A stretch of DNA of 64,000 nucleotides. Origin: Olsenella sp. Marseille-P4559. GTDB taxonomy: Bacteria; Actinomycetota; Coriobacteriia; Coriobacteriales; Atopobiaceae. Positions 27,449-34,724 of the stretch are shown here, piece after piece. The DNA lies in contig NZ_LR027574.1 of the NCBI RefSeq assembly GCF_900605015.1, positions 512,479 to 576,478 of the forward strand, given 5' to 3'. The translations under genes and the position numbers were made by a program. How positions within the stretch are numbered: the stretch's first letter is position 1; each line of letters starts with the position of its first letter. Under the pieces are notes generated by a model that did not search any database, was not told the origin of the DNA, and saw nothing but the letters and a program-made list of their open reading frames with translations.

Positions 27449-28231
27449 CTAGAACAGTGGCGGTGTCTCGAGGAAGTTCCCGCAGAACGAGACGCGGTGA
27501 ATGGGCGTGAGCCCGTGCGCCTTGATGGCCGCGATGTGCTCGGCAGACCCATAGCCCTTGCATTCGGCAAGGTGGTAGCCGGGGTACTCCTCTGCAAGCG
27601 AGACCATCAGGGCATCCCTTGTCACCTTTGCCACAATGGACGCAGCCGCAATGCACGAGACGCGCGCGTCTCCCTTGACAAGTGTGACCTCCCTGGGACT
27701 CACGTGCACGGGGTTGCCGTCAATGAGAACCGCACCCGCGTCGACGTCCGCATCATCAATTGCGCGCCTCATGGCCATGCGCAGGGCAACGGCCATACCC
27801 AAGGCATCGATGGATGCAGGCTCAACATGGGCGATGCCAATCGCTAACGCAACATCGGCTATCCGCGCGGCGAGGATCTCGCGCTGGGTGGGAGTCAGCT
27901 GCTTGGAATCATTGATGCCCCACACAACCGGCTCGTCCGGCAGTGCCACGGCGGCAACGGTGAGGGGACCGGCGAGGGCCCCGCGACCAACCTCGTCGAC
28001 GCCAAGCACAAGCCCTGGGCCACCAAGCTCTCGAGCCTTGGCGTACATGCCCAGTACGCGCTCATGCTCCGCCCGCTCGCGTCCCAGCCTTCTTGCTGCC
28101 ACCTCGCGCGCATGCTGAACCTGCTTGCGGGGGTCATCGGCATAGCGGGCATCGAGTTTGGCAAACTCGCTTTCATCAGCTGAGGAGAAAAGCGCAGCCA
28201 CCTCATGAGCCGTGGTAGCAGGTCTAGCCAT
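27449..28231 (-). CDS. rnhB: Ribonuclease HII
   Basis: A 260-residue RNase HII, which removes RNA from RNA-DNA hybrids and single misincorporated ribonucleotides. Active-site elements: GVDEVGRGALAGPLTVAAVAL (Asp-Glu), INDSKQLT, VLIDGNPVH, CIAAASIVAKVTRD (Asp) and the GYGSAEHIAAI...HRVSF tail. About 75 residues precede the catalytic core and form a helical, charged region. ATG 28231 follows GGAGGAAG. It lies downstream of rplS, a frequent association, but a hairpin separates the two. Confidence 0.95.
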   Translation of the reverse strand: MARPATTAHEVAALFSSADESEFAKLDARYADDPRKQVQHAREVAARRLGRERAEHERVLGMYAKARELGGPGLVLGVDEVGRGALAGPLTVAAVALPDEPVVWGINDSKQLTPTQREILAARIADVALAIGIAHVEPASIDALGMAVALRMAMRRAIDDADVDAGAVLIDGNPVHVSPREVTLVKGDARVSCIAAASIVAKVTRDALMVSLAEEYPGYHLAECKGYGSAEHIAAIKAHGLTPIHRVSFCGNFLETPPLF

Positions 28232-28295
28232 GGGACTTCCTCCAGCCAAAGACAACGAACACCGCGTCCAAAGCGCAGAACGAATGCATAGCGAA

Positions 28296-28324
28296 GAGGG
28301 GCCACCCTATGCGGGCAGCCCCTC
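28296..28324 (-). terminator. Possible terminator between rplS and rnhB
   Basis: GAGGGGC, 15-base loop, GCCCCTC, then TTCGCTATG on the minus strand. The T-tract is poor, so it may only attenuate transcription into rnhB or stabilise the rplS mRNA. Confidence 0.45.
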
Positions 28325-28345
28325 CAAGACAGGCAAAGGGAAACG

Positions 28346-28687
28346 CTAGCGCTTCTCGGGAATGCGAGCAGCCTTGCCCACGCGATCGCGCAGGTAGTAG
28401 AGCTTCGCACGACGCACGGCACCGTGACGGACAACCTCGAGCTTGGCAATCTTGGGGCTGTGAAGGGGGAAGGTGCGCTCCACGCCAACGCCAAAGCTAA
28501 TCTTGCGGACGGTGAAGGTCTCGCGGGAGCCAGCGCCGCTCATGCGGATGACATCACCCTGGAAGACCTGCTCACGGGTGCGGTCGCCCTCGATGATGCG
28601 ATAGTGTACCTTGACGTTGTCGCCAACCAGGACCGTGGGGATGTCCTCACGAATCTGCTGACGCTCGATGGCGCGAATGTAATCCAT
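28346..28687 (-). CDS. rplS: 50S ribosomal protein L19
   Basis: A 113-residue bL19 at the usual length: [78 protein letters not shown] 28687 follows GATGAGGAAGAGC; the frame upstream to 28750 is the leader. It has its own promoter (28759-28787), giving a leader of about 65 nt with two small stems, the second (CTCTG/CAGAG) close to the ribosome-binding site. Confidence 0.97.
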   Translation of the reverse strand: MDYIRAIERQQIREDIPTVLVGDNVKVHYRIIEGDRTREQVFQGDVIRMSGAGSRETFTVRKISFGVGVERTFPLHSPKIAKLEVVRHGAVRRAKLYYLRDRVGKAARIPEKR

Positions 28688-28758
28688 GCTCTTCCTCATC
28701 TCTGACCAGAGGTGCCGACGCGCGTGCGAACGGCACATAGGCTTGCACACAAGCGAGA

Positions 28759-28787
28759 ATTATAGAGCACAGAGCCCGATGGGACAA
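28759..28787 (-). promoter_or_regulatory. Promoter of rplS
   Basis: TTGTCC (28782-28787), 17-base spacer, consensus TATAAT (28759-28764) on the minus strand, about 72 bases before the rplS start. Confidence 0.8.
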
Positions 28788-29009
28788 GAACTACATATGT
28801 GACCCGCACTATCGCCTTGGGCGCGCATACTCCCAACCCGTGCTTTCCGAATGCTTAGCCACGGTTAAGCGTTCGAAATCTTCAGCCATAACCATCAACT
28901 CATAATAAATCGCCGGTTAGACCTGCCATACGTTCGGGAAATCCCTAAACGGCGCGAATGCGGATACAAAGCCATGCCGCCAAGGCAGCCCACTCACACC
29001 GGAACAACG
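28788..29009. other. Intergenic region upstream of the rplS promoter
   Basis: About 220 bases, visibly more AT-rich than the surroundings. It holds a 10-bp stem (CGAATGCTTA at 28848-28857 against TAAGCGTTCG at 28866-28875, one G-T pair, 8-base loop) without a T-tract on either strand. The stem could end transcripts of the DUF6273 gene. No small gene with a ribosome-binding site is seen. Confidence 0.5.
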
Positions 29010-30044
29010 CTATAGGCAGAAGCCCGCCACAACGCCGGAGGTAGTATTCGCTTGCCCCACCGAGGATGGGTAGCCCGTCTCGCTTGCCCTAAAGAAGTAC
29101 GCGCTCGAGCTGGTGTCTGCGTAGTTCAATGGGTACGCAGAACGGTACCACCAGGGGCGAGCGGAACCACGGTACGTTAGTGCAAGGGCGCCAGACGCCC
29201 CCCCGGTCTCCCCGGTCACACCTGCTGCCGAGAAATACGCATACTGCGTGCCCTCGGCGTTGAGAACCTCGTCTAGGCCTGCCGTATAAGATATCTCGGA
29301 GGAAAACTCATCCTCGAACCAGGTAATCTGTCCACAGACCTCTACGGCAGAGAAGGCCCAGAGCGCGTCCTCCGTCTGTGTGACCGACGCCACATCAGAG
29401 GTCACGCCGGTATTGTTGGTCGGCTTCGAGACGCTCACGATGCGTGAGGAAAGGTCGTCCGGTAGAAGTGCGAGGCCATCGGAAGCGAGCCAGGCCCTAA
29501 GCGACGATGCCTCCCATCCGCCATCGCTTGTATTTACTGACTCCATGGGCTGCTCGGCAAGCATGGAGACCATGAGCGTGATGCCCGCGACCCCGGAGCC
29601 ATCTGCGCGCTGGTCATGGCGGAATCCGACAATTCGCGCGTAGGCCAGCGTGTTGTCATCGAGCACAACCTCGCGCGCATCCGAGACGGGAACCCCAAAG
29701 GCGTCCGCCAGGTTGTACTCACGGGCAATCTCGATGCCCTCCTCATCTGAAGCAGCACAGGCGAGCTTTGCCGAGATCTGCGAGAGCTCATCCCAGGTGT
29801 AATCGGTAAACGCCTTGGGCTCCAAAGCCTGCGCAGGTGACGCATCCTGCGCGTCTGCCTGCCGCTGGGTCTCCCCAGCAGTGGTTTCCACCAAATTGGG
29901 AAACACCCTCTCGACAAGCGGGCGAAGGTTGCCCGTCATGGCCAGTGCCAACACGCCCACGGCAAGCGCCACAAACACACAGGCCACGACGAGAAGCCCC
30001 CGCCCCGTGCCCTTCTCTTTGCCGCGACTGTGCTTTCCAGCCAT
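29010..30044 (-). CDS. DUF6273-containing membrane-anchored protein
   Basis: A 344-residue protein with a basic N-terminus (MAGKHSRGKEKGTGRG), one membrane helix at about 18-40 (LLVVACVFVALAVGVLALAM) and a long extracellular part. Residues about 70-120 include an acidic linker and helical segment; about 130-344 match DUF6273: W-x-ASSLRAWLASDGLALLP, VSVSKPTNNTGV, LWAFSAVEV, and a C-terminal WWYRSAYP with YFFRASETGYPSS. The domain recurs in surface proteins of gut Coriobacteriia and Firmicutes and its function is unknown. ATG 30044 follows GGGAGGGTGC. Confidence 0.75.
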   Translation of the reverse strand: MAGKHSRGKEKGTGRGLLVVACVFVALAVGVLALAMTGNLRPLVERVFPNLVETTAGETQRQADAQDASPAQALEPKAFTDYTWDELSQISAKLACAASDEEGIEIAREYNLADAFGVPVSDAREVVLDDNTLAYARIVGFRHDQRADGSGVAGITLMVSMLAEQPMESVNTSDGGWEASSLRAWLASDGLALLPDDLSSRIVSVSKPTNNTGVTSDVASVTQTEDALWAFSAVEVCGQITWFEDEFSSEISYTAGLDEVLNAEGTQYAYFSAAGVTGETGGASGALALTYRGSARPWWYRSAYPLNYADTSSSAYFFRASETGYPSSVGQANTTSGVVAGFCL

Positions 30045-30116
30045 GCACCCTCCCAAGCCGTAAACCAGAACGTGAAGAGCCTACCAGAAAACCGTCCGCC
30101 AGAGATATCCGCCACC

Positions 30117-31178
30117 TCAATGCGCACGGGTCATGACGCCCTTCCACGAGCGCGGTACCGTGAGGTCCTCGAAGACGCGCACGGCATAGCGGTCGGTCAT
30201 GCCCGAGACGTAGTCTGCCACCTGCACGTCCGGGTGGTCCGCATCGTGCTTGAGATACTCCTCGGGCACCTCATCCATGTGGACCACGAGGTAGTCGAAC
30301 AGAAGCTCGATCATGCGCGAGGCCTTCGGCTCCTCCTCCTTGGCGTCGCCTTTGGTATACAGGGACTCGAAGAGGAAGGAGCGGAGCCGCATCATCGCGT
30401 CCCACACGCCATCCGACATGCGTATGTCACCAGCCTCGGCACTGCCAGCACAGATGTCTCGCACCATCGTGTCGATGCGCCCCGAAGAGCTGTCGCCGAG
30501 AAGCTCGCGCGGCGCCAGGGGAAGGTCGTTCTCGGTGAGAAGCCCCGCGCGCTCCGCATCGTCGATGTCGTGGCAGACGTAGGCAATCCTGTCTGCGCAC
30601 GCCACAACCCTCCCCTCGAGCGTCTGGGCGCGCTTCGAGCCCGTGTGGCAGAAGATGCCGTCCCGAACCTCCCAGGTGAGGTTGAGGCCGCGGCCGTCCT
30701 TCTCGAGACACTCGACTAGCCGCACGCTCTGCCTGTTGTGTCGGAAGAGGTGTTGAGCCGCCGTGGAACATGGATCGATGCCTCGATAGCGCGCGATGGC
30801 GTGCGAGAGGGCCTGCTCGCCGCAGTGGCCAAAGGGCGTGTGCCCAAGGTCGTGCCCGAGCGCAATGGCCTCCGTGAGGTCTTCGTTCAGCCCTAGCGCG
30901 CGCGAGATGGTGCGGGCAATCTGCGCGACCTCAAGCGTGTGTGTGAGTCGCGTGCGGTAGTGGTCGCCCTCGGGCGCGAGAAAGACCTGGGTCTTGTTGG
31001 CAAGCCTCCTAAAGCTCTTGCAGTGGAGGATTCGATCACGATCGCGCTGGTAGCAGGGCCTGAGGTAGTCCTCCTCCTCGTAGACGTCCCTCCCCTGTGA
31101 CTGCGCGCTCCTTGCGGCGTGCTCGGAGAGCGCCTCCTCCTCGTAAGCGAGCTGGTCATCTCTGTCGTAAACCCTCAT
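30117..31178 (-). CDS. dgt: Deoxyguanosinetriphosphate triphosphohydrolase-like protein
   Basis: A 353-residue HD-domain dNTP triphosphohydrolase that cleaves dNTP to nucleoside and triphosphate. Motifs: CKSFRRLANKTQVF, DHYRTRLTHTLEVAQIAR (His), EAIALGHDLGHTPFGHCGE (His-Asp) and CADRIAYVCHDIDDA (Asp), completing the H...HD...D set. Length and sequence suit the Gram-positive dGTPase-like group. ATG 31178 follows AAGGGGTTCTC. It lies just beyond the ppdK terminator, so it needs its own promoter, which was not convincingly seen. Confidence 0.92.
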   Translation of the reverse strand: MRVYDRDDQLAYEEEALSEHAARSAQSQGRDVYEEEDYLRPCYQRDRDRILHCKSFRRLANKTQVFLAPEGDHYRTRLTHTLEVAQIARTISRALGLNEDLTEAIALGHDLGHTPFGHCGEQALSHAIARYRGIDPCSTAAQHLFRHNRQSVRLVECLEKDGRGLNLTWEVRDGIFCHTGSKRAQTLEGRVVACADRIAYVCHDIDDAERAGLLTENDLPLAPRELLGDSSSGRIDTMVRDICAGSAEAGDIRMSDGVWDAMMRLRSFLFESLYTKGDAKEEEPKASRMIELLFDYLVVHMDEVPEEYLKHDADHPDVQVADYVSGMTDRYAVRVFEDLTVPRSWKGVMTRAH

Positions 31179-31207
31179 GAGAACCCCTTATGGGACAAAC
31201 CCCTGTC

Positions 31208-31246
31208 AAAAAAATGGGGGGAGAGGCGCCAGGCCTCTCCCCCCAT
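31208..31246 (-). terminator. Rho-independent terminator of ppdK
   Basis: A perfect 14-bp stem (ATGGGGGGAGAGGC with its complement) around loop CTGGC, followed by seven T on the minus strand, 29 bases after the ppdK stop. The strongest terminator in the window. Confidence 0.95.
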
Positions 31247-31275
31247 TGAGCTAGACGCGCATCAGCATCCGCCGA

Positions 31276-34032
31276 CTAGGCAACCTTGGCAGGGCCGCCG
31301 TTGGAGTTGATCTTTGCCTGTGCAGCCGCAAGGCGTGCGATGGGCACGCGATACGGCGAGCAGGACACGTAGTCGAGGCCGAGGTCGTAGTAGACCTGGA
31401 TGGACTCGGGATCGCCACCGGTCTCGCCGCAGACGCCGCAGACGATGTCGGGGTTGGCCTTGTGGCCACCCTCGACGCCCATCTGGACGAGCTTGGCAAC
31501 GCCGGGGTCGACGGTCGCGAACGGGTTGCGCTTGACGATCTTCTTCTCGAGATAGAGCGGCATGAACGCAGACTCGACGTCGTCACGGGAGAACCCGAGG
31601 CAGGTCTGGGTGAGGTCGTTGGTGCCGAAGGAGAAGAAGTCGGCGTGCTTGCCGATCTCGTCGGCAGTGATGGCAGCGCGAGGGAGCTCAATCATGGTGC
31701 CGATGGGGATCTCGAGCTTGACGCCCGTCTCCTCCTCGACCTCCTTCAGGGTCTTCTCGACGCCGGCGCGGACGAGCTCAATCTCGGTCTCGAAGGCGAC
31801 GAGCGGGATCATGATCTCGGGCTTGGGGTCGAAGCCCTCCTTCTTGAGCTCGGCAGCAGCGCCCGCGATGGCGCGGACCTGCATGACGTTGAGCTCGGGG
31901 TACACGATGCCCAGGCGGCAGCCGCGGAGGCCGAGCATGGGGTTGGCCTCCTGGAAGGAGTCGAGCTTGGCGAGAAGGGCGCGCTTCTCGGTGCAGTCCT
32001 TGCCGGTGCACTCCTCCTTGGCAATCTCGACCTCGAGGTCACGCGGGCTGTCGAGGAACTCGTGCAGGGGCGGATCGAGCAGGCGCACGATGACGGTCTT
32101 GCCGTCCATGGCCTTGAGCATGCCGAGGAAGTCGCCCTTCTGGGCCTCGCCGAGCTTCTTGAGGGAATCCTGCTTGACGTCGTCGGACTCAGCGAGGATG
32201 AAGTTCTGGATGAGCTGCTTGCGCTCGCCAAGGAACATGTGCTCGGTACGGTCGAGACCGATGCCCTCGGCGCCGTTGTCGGCGGAGAGCTGGGCGTCGG
32301 CGGGGTTGTCGGCGTTTGCGCGGACGCCGATCACGCGGCCACACGAAGAATCCTTGCGGACCTCGTCTGCCCAGTCGAGGATGGTCTCGAGGTCTCCGCC
32401 GAGCTCGGGGCGGACCAGGGGCACCTCGCCCAGGATGACGTCACCCGTGGTGCCGTCGATGGAGATGATGTCACCCTCGTGGAGGACGACGTCGGTACCT
32501 GCGACCTTGCACTCCTTGTTGGGTGCGTCGATGTGGAGGGCCTCGACGCCGCAGACGCAGGGGGCGCCCATGCCACGGGCGATGACGGCCGCGTGGGACG
32601 TCTTGCCGCCGTGGGACGTGAGGATGCCCTCAGCAGCGACCATGCCCTTGAGGTCATCGGGCGTGGTCTCCCAGCGCACGAGGATGGAGGGCTTGCCGGC
32701 CTCCCTGAAGGCCTCCGCGTCGGCAGAGGAGAAGACGACGGCACCGGTGGCGGCACCAGGGGAGGCGTTCAGGCCCTTGGCGAGGACCTCGTACTTGGCC
32801 TTGGGGTCGAACTGCGGGTGCAGGAGCTGGTCGAGCTGCTCCGGAGCGACGCGCATGACGGCGGTCTCGCGGGAGATGCGACCCTCCTCGTACATCTGGA
32901 TGGCGACCTTGAGCGCGGAGAGCGCCGTGCGCTTGCCGACGCGGGTCTGGAGCATCCAGAGCTTGCCCTCCTGGATGGTGAACTCGAGGTCCATCATGTC
33001 GGCGTAGTGATCCTCGAGGATCTCGAAGACGTGATAGAGCTCCTTGCCAGCCTCCTCGAGACCAGGGGTCTTGGGAAGGTCGGAGATGGGCTCGGTGTTG
33101 CGGATGCCGGCAACGACGTCCTCGCCCTGTGCGTTCACCAGGAAGTCGCCATAGCGCTCGTTGGTGCCGTCGGCGGGGTTGCGGGTGAACGCGACGCCGG
33201 TAGCCGAGGTGTCGCCCATGTTGCCGAAGACCATGCACTGGACGTTGACTGCGGTGCCGAGGTCATCGGGGATCTTGTTCTGCTTGCGGTAGAGGATGGC
33301 GCGCGGGGTGTTCCAAGATCCAAAGACGGCCTGCTCAGCAAGACGCAGCTGGAGGTACGGGTCGTGCGGGAACACGGGCTTGCCGTCAACGACGACCTCG
33401 GGGTACTTCACGGGGTCGACGTTATCGGAGAAGATCTGCTTGAACGTGACGACGAGGTCCTTGAGGTCGTCAGCATCGAGCTCGGTGTCGAGCTTCACGC
33501 CGCGCTCGGCCTTCTTGGCGTTGATGGCATCCTCGAAGAGCTGGCCATCGACGCCCATGACAACGCCCGAGAACATCTGGACGAAGCGGCGATAGGAGTC
33601 GTAGCCAAAGCGGGGGTTGCCGGTCTTCTTGATGAGGCCCTGGACGGAGTCGTCGTTGAGGCCGAGGTTGAGGACCGTGTCCATCATGCCGGGCATGGAG
33701 AAGGGCGCACCGGAGCGAACGGAGACGAGCAGCGGGTCGTCCTTGTCACCGAGCCTCTTGCCCATGCGCTTCTCGAGGTCCTTGCGGTAGGCGTCAATCT
33801 CGTCAAGGACGCCGTCGGGCCAGACGTTGCCGGCCGAAGAATAGGCGACGCAGGTCTGGCAGGTAATGGAGAACCCCGGAGGAACGGGAAGGCCGATGTT
33901 GGCCATCTCCGCCAGGTTGGCGCCCTTGCCGCCGGTGATCCACTTCGCCTCGTCGACGGTAGCGCCGGCAACTTCGGTCACGTTGTTGCCGTTCTCGTCC
34001 TTTCCGAAGCGGTACACGTGCTTCTCAGACAT
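31276..34032 (-). CDS. ppdK: Pyruvate, phosphate dikinase
   Basis: A 918-residue PPDK, interconverting pyruvate + ATP + Pi and PEP + AMP + PPi. The N-terminal ATP-grasp domain has ITGGKGANLAEMANIGLPVPPGF, SVRSGAPFSMPGMMDTVLN and VMVFGNMGDTSATGVAFTR-like segments; the central swivel domain carries the catalytic His in GGKTSHAAVIARGMGAPCVCG, with the regulatory Thr directly before Ser-His; the C-terminal PEP/pyruvate TIM barrel has GIGLDRTEHMF, LGLRGCRLGI, FFSFGTNDLTQ and CGETGGD. ATG 34032 follows GGGAGTGAA. In anaerobes it typically works in glycolysis with PPi. A half-length homologue of its regulator lies just upstream. Confidence 0.96.
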   Translation of the reverse strand: MSEKHVYRFGKDENGNNVTEVAGATVDEAKWITGGKGANLAEMANIGLPVPPGFSITCQTCVAYSSAGNVWPDGVLDEIDAYRKDLEKRMGKRLGDKDDPLLVSVRSGAPFSMPGMMDTVLNLGLNDDSVQGLIKKTGNPRFGYDSYRRFVQMFSGVVMGVDGQLFEDAINAKKAERGVKLDTELDADDLKDLVVTFKQIFSDNVDPVKYPEVVVDGKPVFPHDPYLQLRLAEQAVFGSWNTPRAILYRKQNKIPDDLGTAVNVQCMVFGNMGDTSATGVAFTRNPADGTNERYGDFLVNAQGEDVVAGIRNTEPISDLPKTPGLEEAGKELYHVFEILEDHYADMMDLEFTIQEGKLWMLQTRVGKRTALSALKVAIQMYEEGRISRETAVMRVAPEQLDQLLHPQFDPKAKYEVLAKGLNASPGAATGAVVFSSADAEAFREAGKPSILVRWETTPDDLKGMVAAEGILTSHGGKTSHAAVIARGMGAPCVCGVEALHIDAPNKECKVAGTDVVLHEGDIISIDGTTGDVILGEVPLVRPELGGDLETILDWADEVRKDSSCGRVIGVRANADNPADAQLSADNGAEGIGLDRTEHMFLGERKQLIQNFILAESDDVKQDSLKKLGEAQKGDFLGMLKAMDGKTVIVRLLDPPLHEFLDSPRDLEVEIAKEECTGKDCTEKRALLAKLDSFQEANPMLGLRGCRLGIVYPELNVMQVRAIAGAAAELKKEGFDPKPEIMIPLVAFETEIELVRAGVEKTLKEVEEETGVKLEIPIGTMIELPRAAITADEIGKHADFFSFGTNDLTQTCLGFSRDDVESAFMPLYLEKKIVKRNPFATVDPGVAKLVQMGVEGGHKANPDIVCGVCGETGGDPESIQVYYDLGLDYVSCSPYRVPIARLAAAQAKINSNGGPAKVA

Positions 34033-34202
34033 TTCACTCCCCTGTTCGTACAACCAGACACGCCTCGTGGCGCGCACTCACATCGGATGCCCAGGTTCGG
34101 GCTACCGTAACGCTCAATTTTAAACAGACCAATTTCCAACCGACGCCAAATTCAAGTATCAACTGGTGGACGGGAAAATAAGCCGGTGAACGGATGGGAA
34201 AT

Positions 34203-34226
34203 GGGGCCAGACGTTAGTCCAGCCCC
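34203..34226 (-). terminator. Hairpin after the half-length PPDK regulator gene
   Basis: GGGGCTGGAC, loop TAAC, GTCTGGCCCC (10 pairs, two of them G-T) then ATTTCCC on the minus strand, 31 bases after the stop. A modest terminator candidate; ppdK would then need its own promoter within 34033-34200, where TAAAAT near 34120 is the best -10 seen. Confidence 0.5.
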
Positions 34227-34256
34227 CTGAACGGAGTGCACCCTGATTGGCTAACG

Positions 34257-34661
34257 CTACTCGTTCTCTGCGGGACGCCCAGAGTACGTGGCACCAATCG
34301 CGTGGCTCGGCTCCTCGCCCGTAAGTGTCGAGATGACCGTGACGGCAGGCCCCAGAAGGTCGATGGAGGGAATGCCCCTCCTGTCGAGCTCGCGGCGAAT
34401 CTCGCGGCGAAGCTGGCCGTTTGCAAAGGTGTGGAAGACGGCGCTGGGCCTGTCGGGGTCGAAGTTCTTGTCGAAGTAGTCTCGGACCTGCTCGACGCTC
34501 TCGACGCCCGACACGCGGATAATATCGACGGAGCCATCGCCAAACTGTGCGGCTGCGGCTTCCACAACGGCCTTTGCAGTCTCGCCACGTGCGTCAGAGA
34601 GCACGTAGATGGCGGGGACAACGTGGCTGAAGACATCGTCGTCCAGATCAAGTTTCCTCAT
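34257..34661 (-). CDS. N-terminal half of a PPDK/PEP synthase regulatory protein (PDRP/DUF299 family)
   Basis: A 134-residue protein. Residues 17-120 match the N-terminal half of the bifunctional kinase/pyrophosphorylase family PF03618: AIYVLSDARGETAKAVVEAAAAQF, then VRDYFDK, SAVFHTFANGQLRREI and GIPSIDLLGPAV. Full proteins are about 270 residues and continue with the YFxRIxAIEFA segment and the catalytic GVSRTSKTP P-loop; here the frame ends at SGRPAENE and none of that follows in any frame before ppdK. ATG 34661 follows GGGAGGATCG. Placement directly upstream of ppdK fits a regulatory link, but without the P-loop it should not be catalytic. Could be a specialised domain or a stable truncation. 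Confidence 0.75.
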   Translation of the reverse strand: MRKLDLDDDVFSHVVPAIYVLSDARGETAKAVVEAAAAQFGDGSVDIIRVSGVESVEQVRDYFDKNFDPDRPSAVFHTFANGQLRREIRRELDRRGIPSIDLLGPAVTVISTLTGEEPSHAIGATYSGRPAENE

Positions 34662-34724
34662 AATCGATCCTCCCAAATGACGCAATCGTGTGGGGACGTT
34701 GCAGCAAGTGTAACCGCTCTTGCA

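Noticed and set aside
31190-31214. A TTGACA overlapping the T-run of the ppdK terminator as the dgt -35
   Set aside because: No acceptable -10 lies 16-18 bases downstream.
31462-34110. An 882-codon open frame on the plus strand antisense to ppdK
   Set aside because: It mirrors ppdK, has no domain or ribosome-binding site, and is a by-product of strong codon bias in a GC-rich gene.
34100-34260. A frameshift restoring the missing half of the PPDK regulator
   Set aside because: None of the three frames between its stop and ppdK encodes the P-loop or other C-terminal motifs, so the half is absent rather than shifted.
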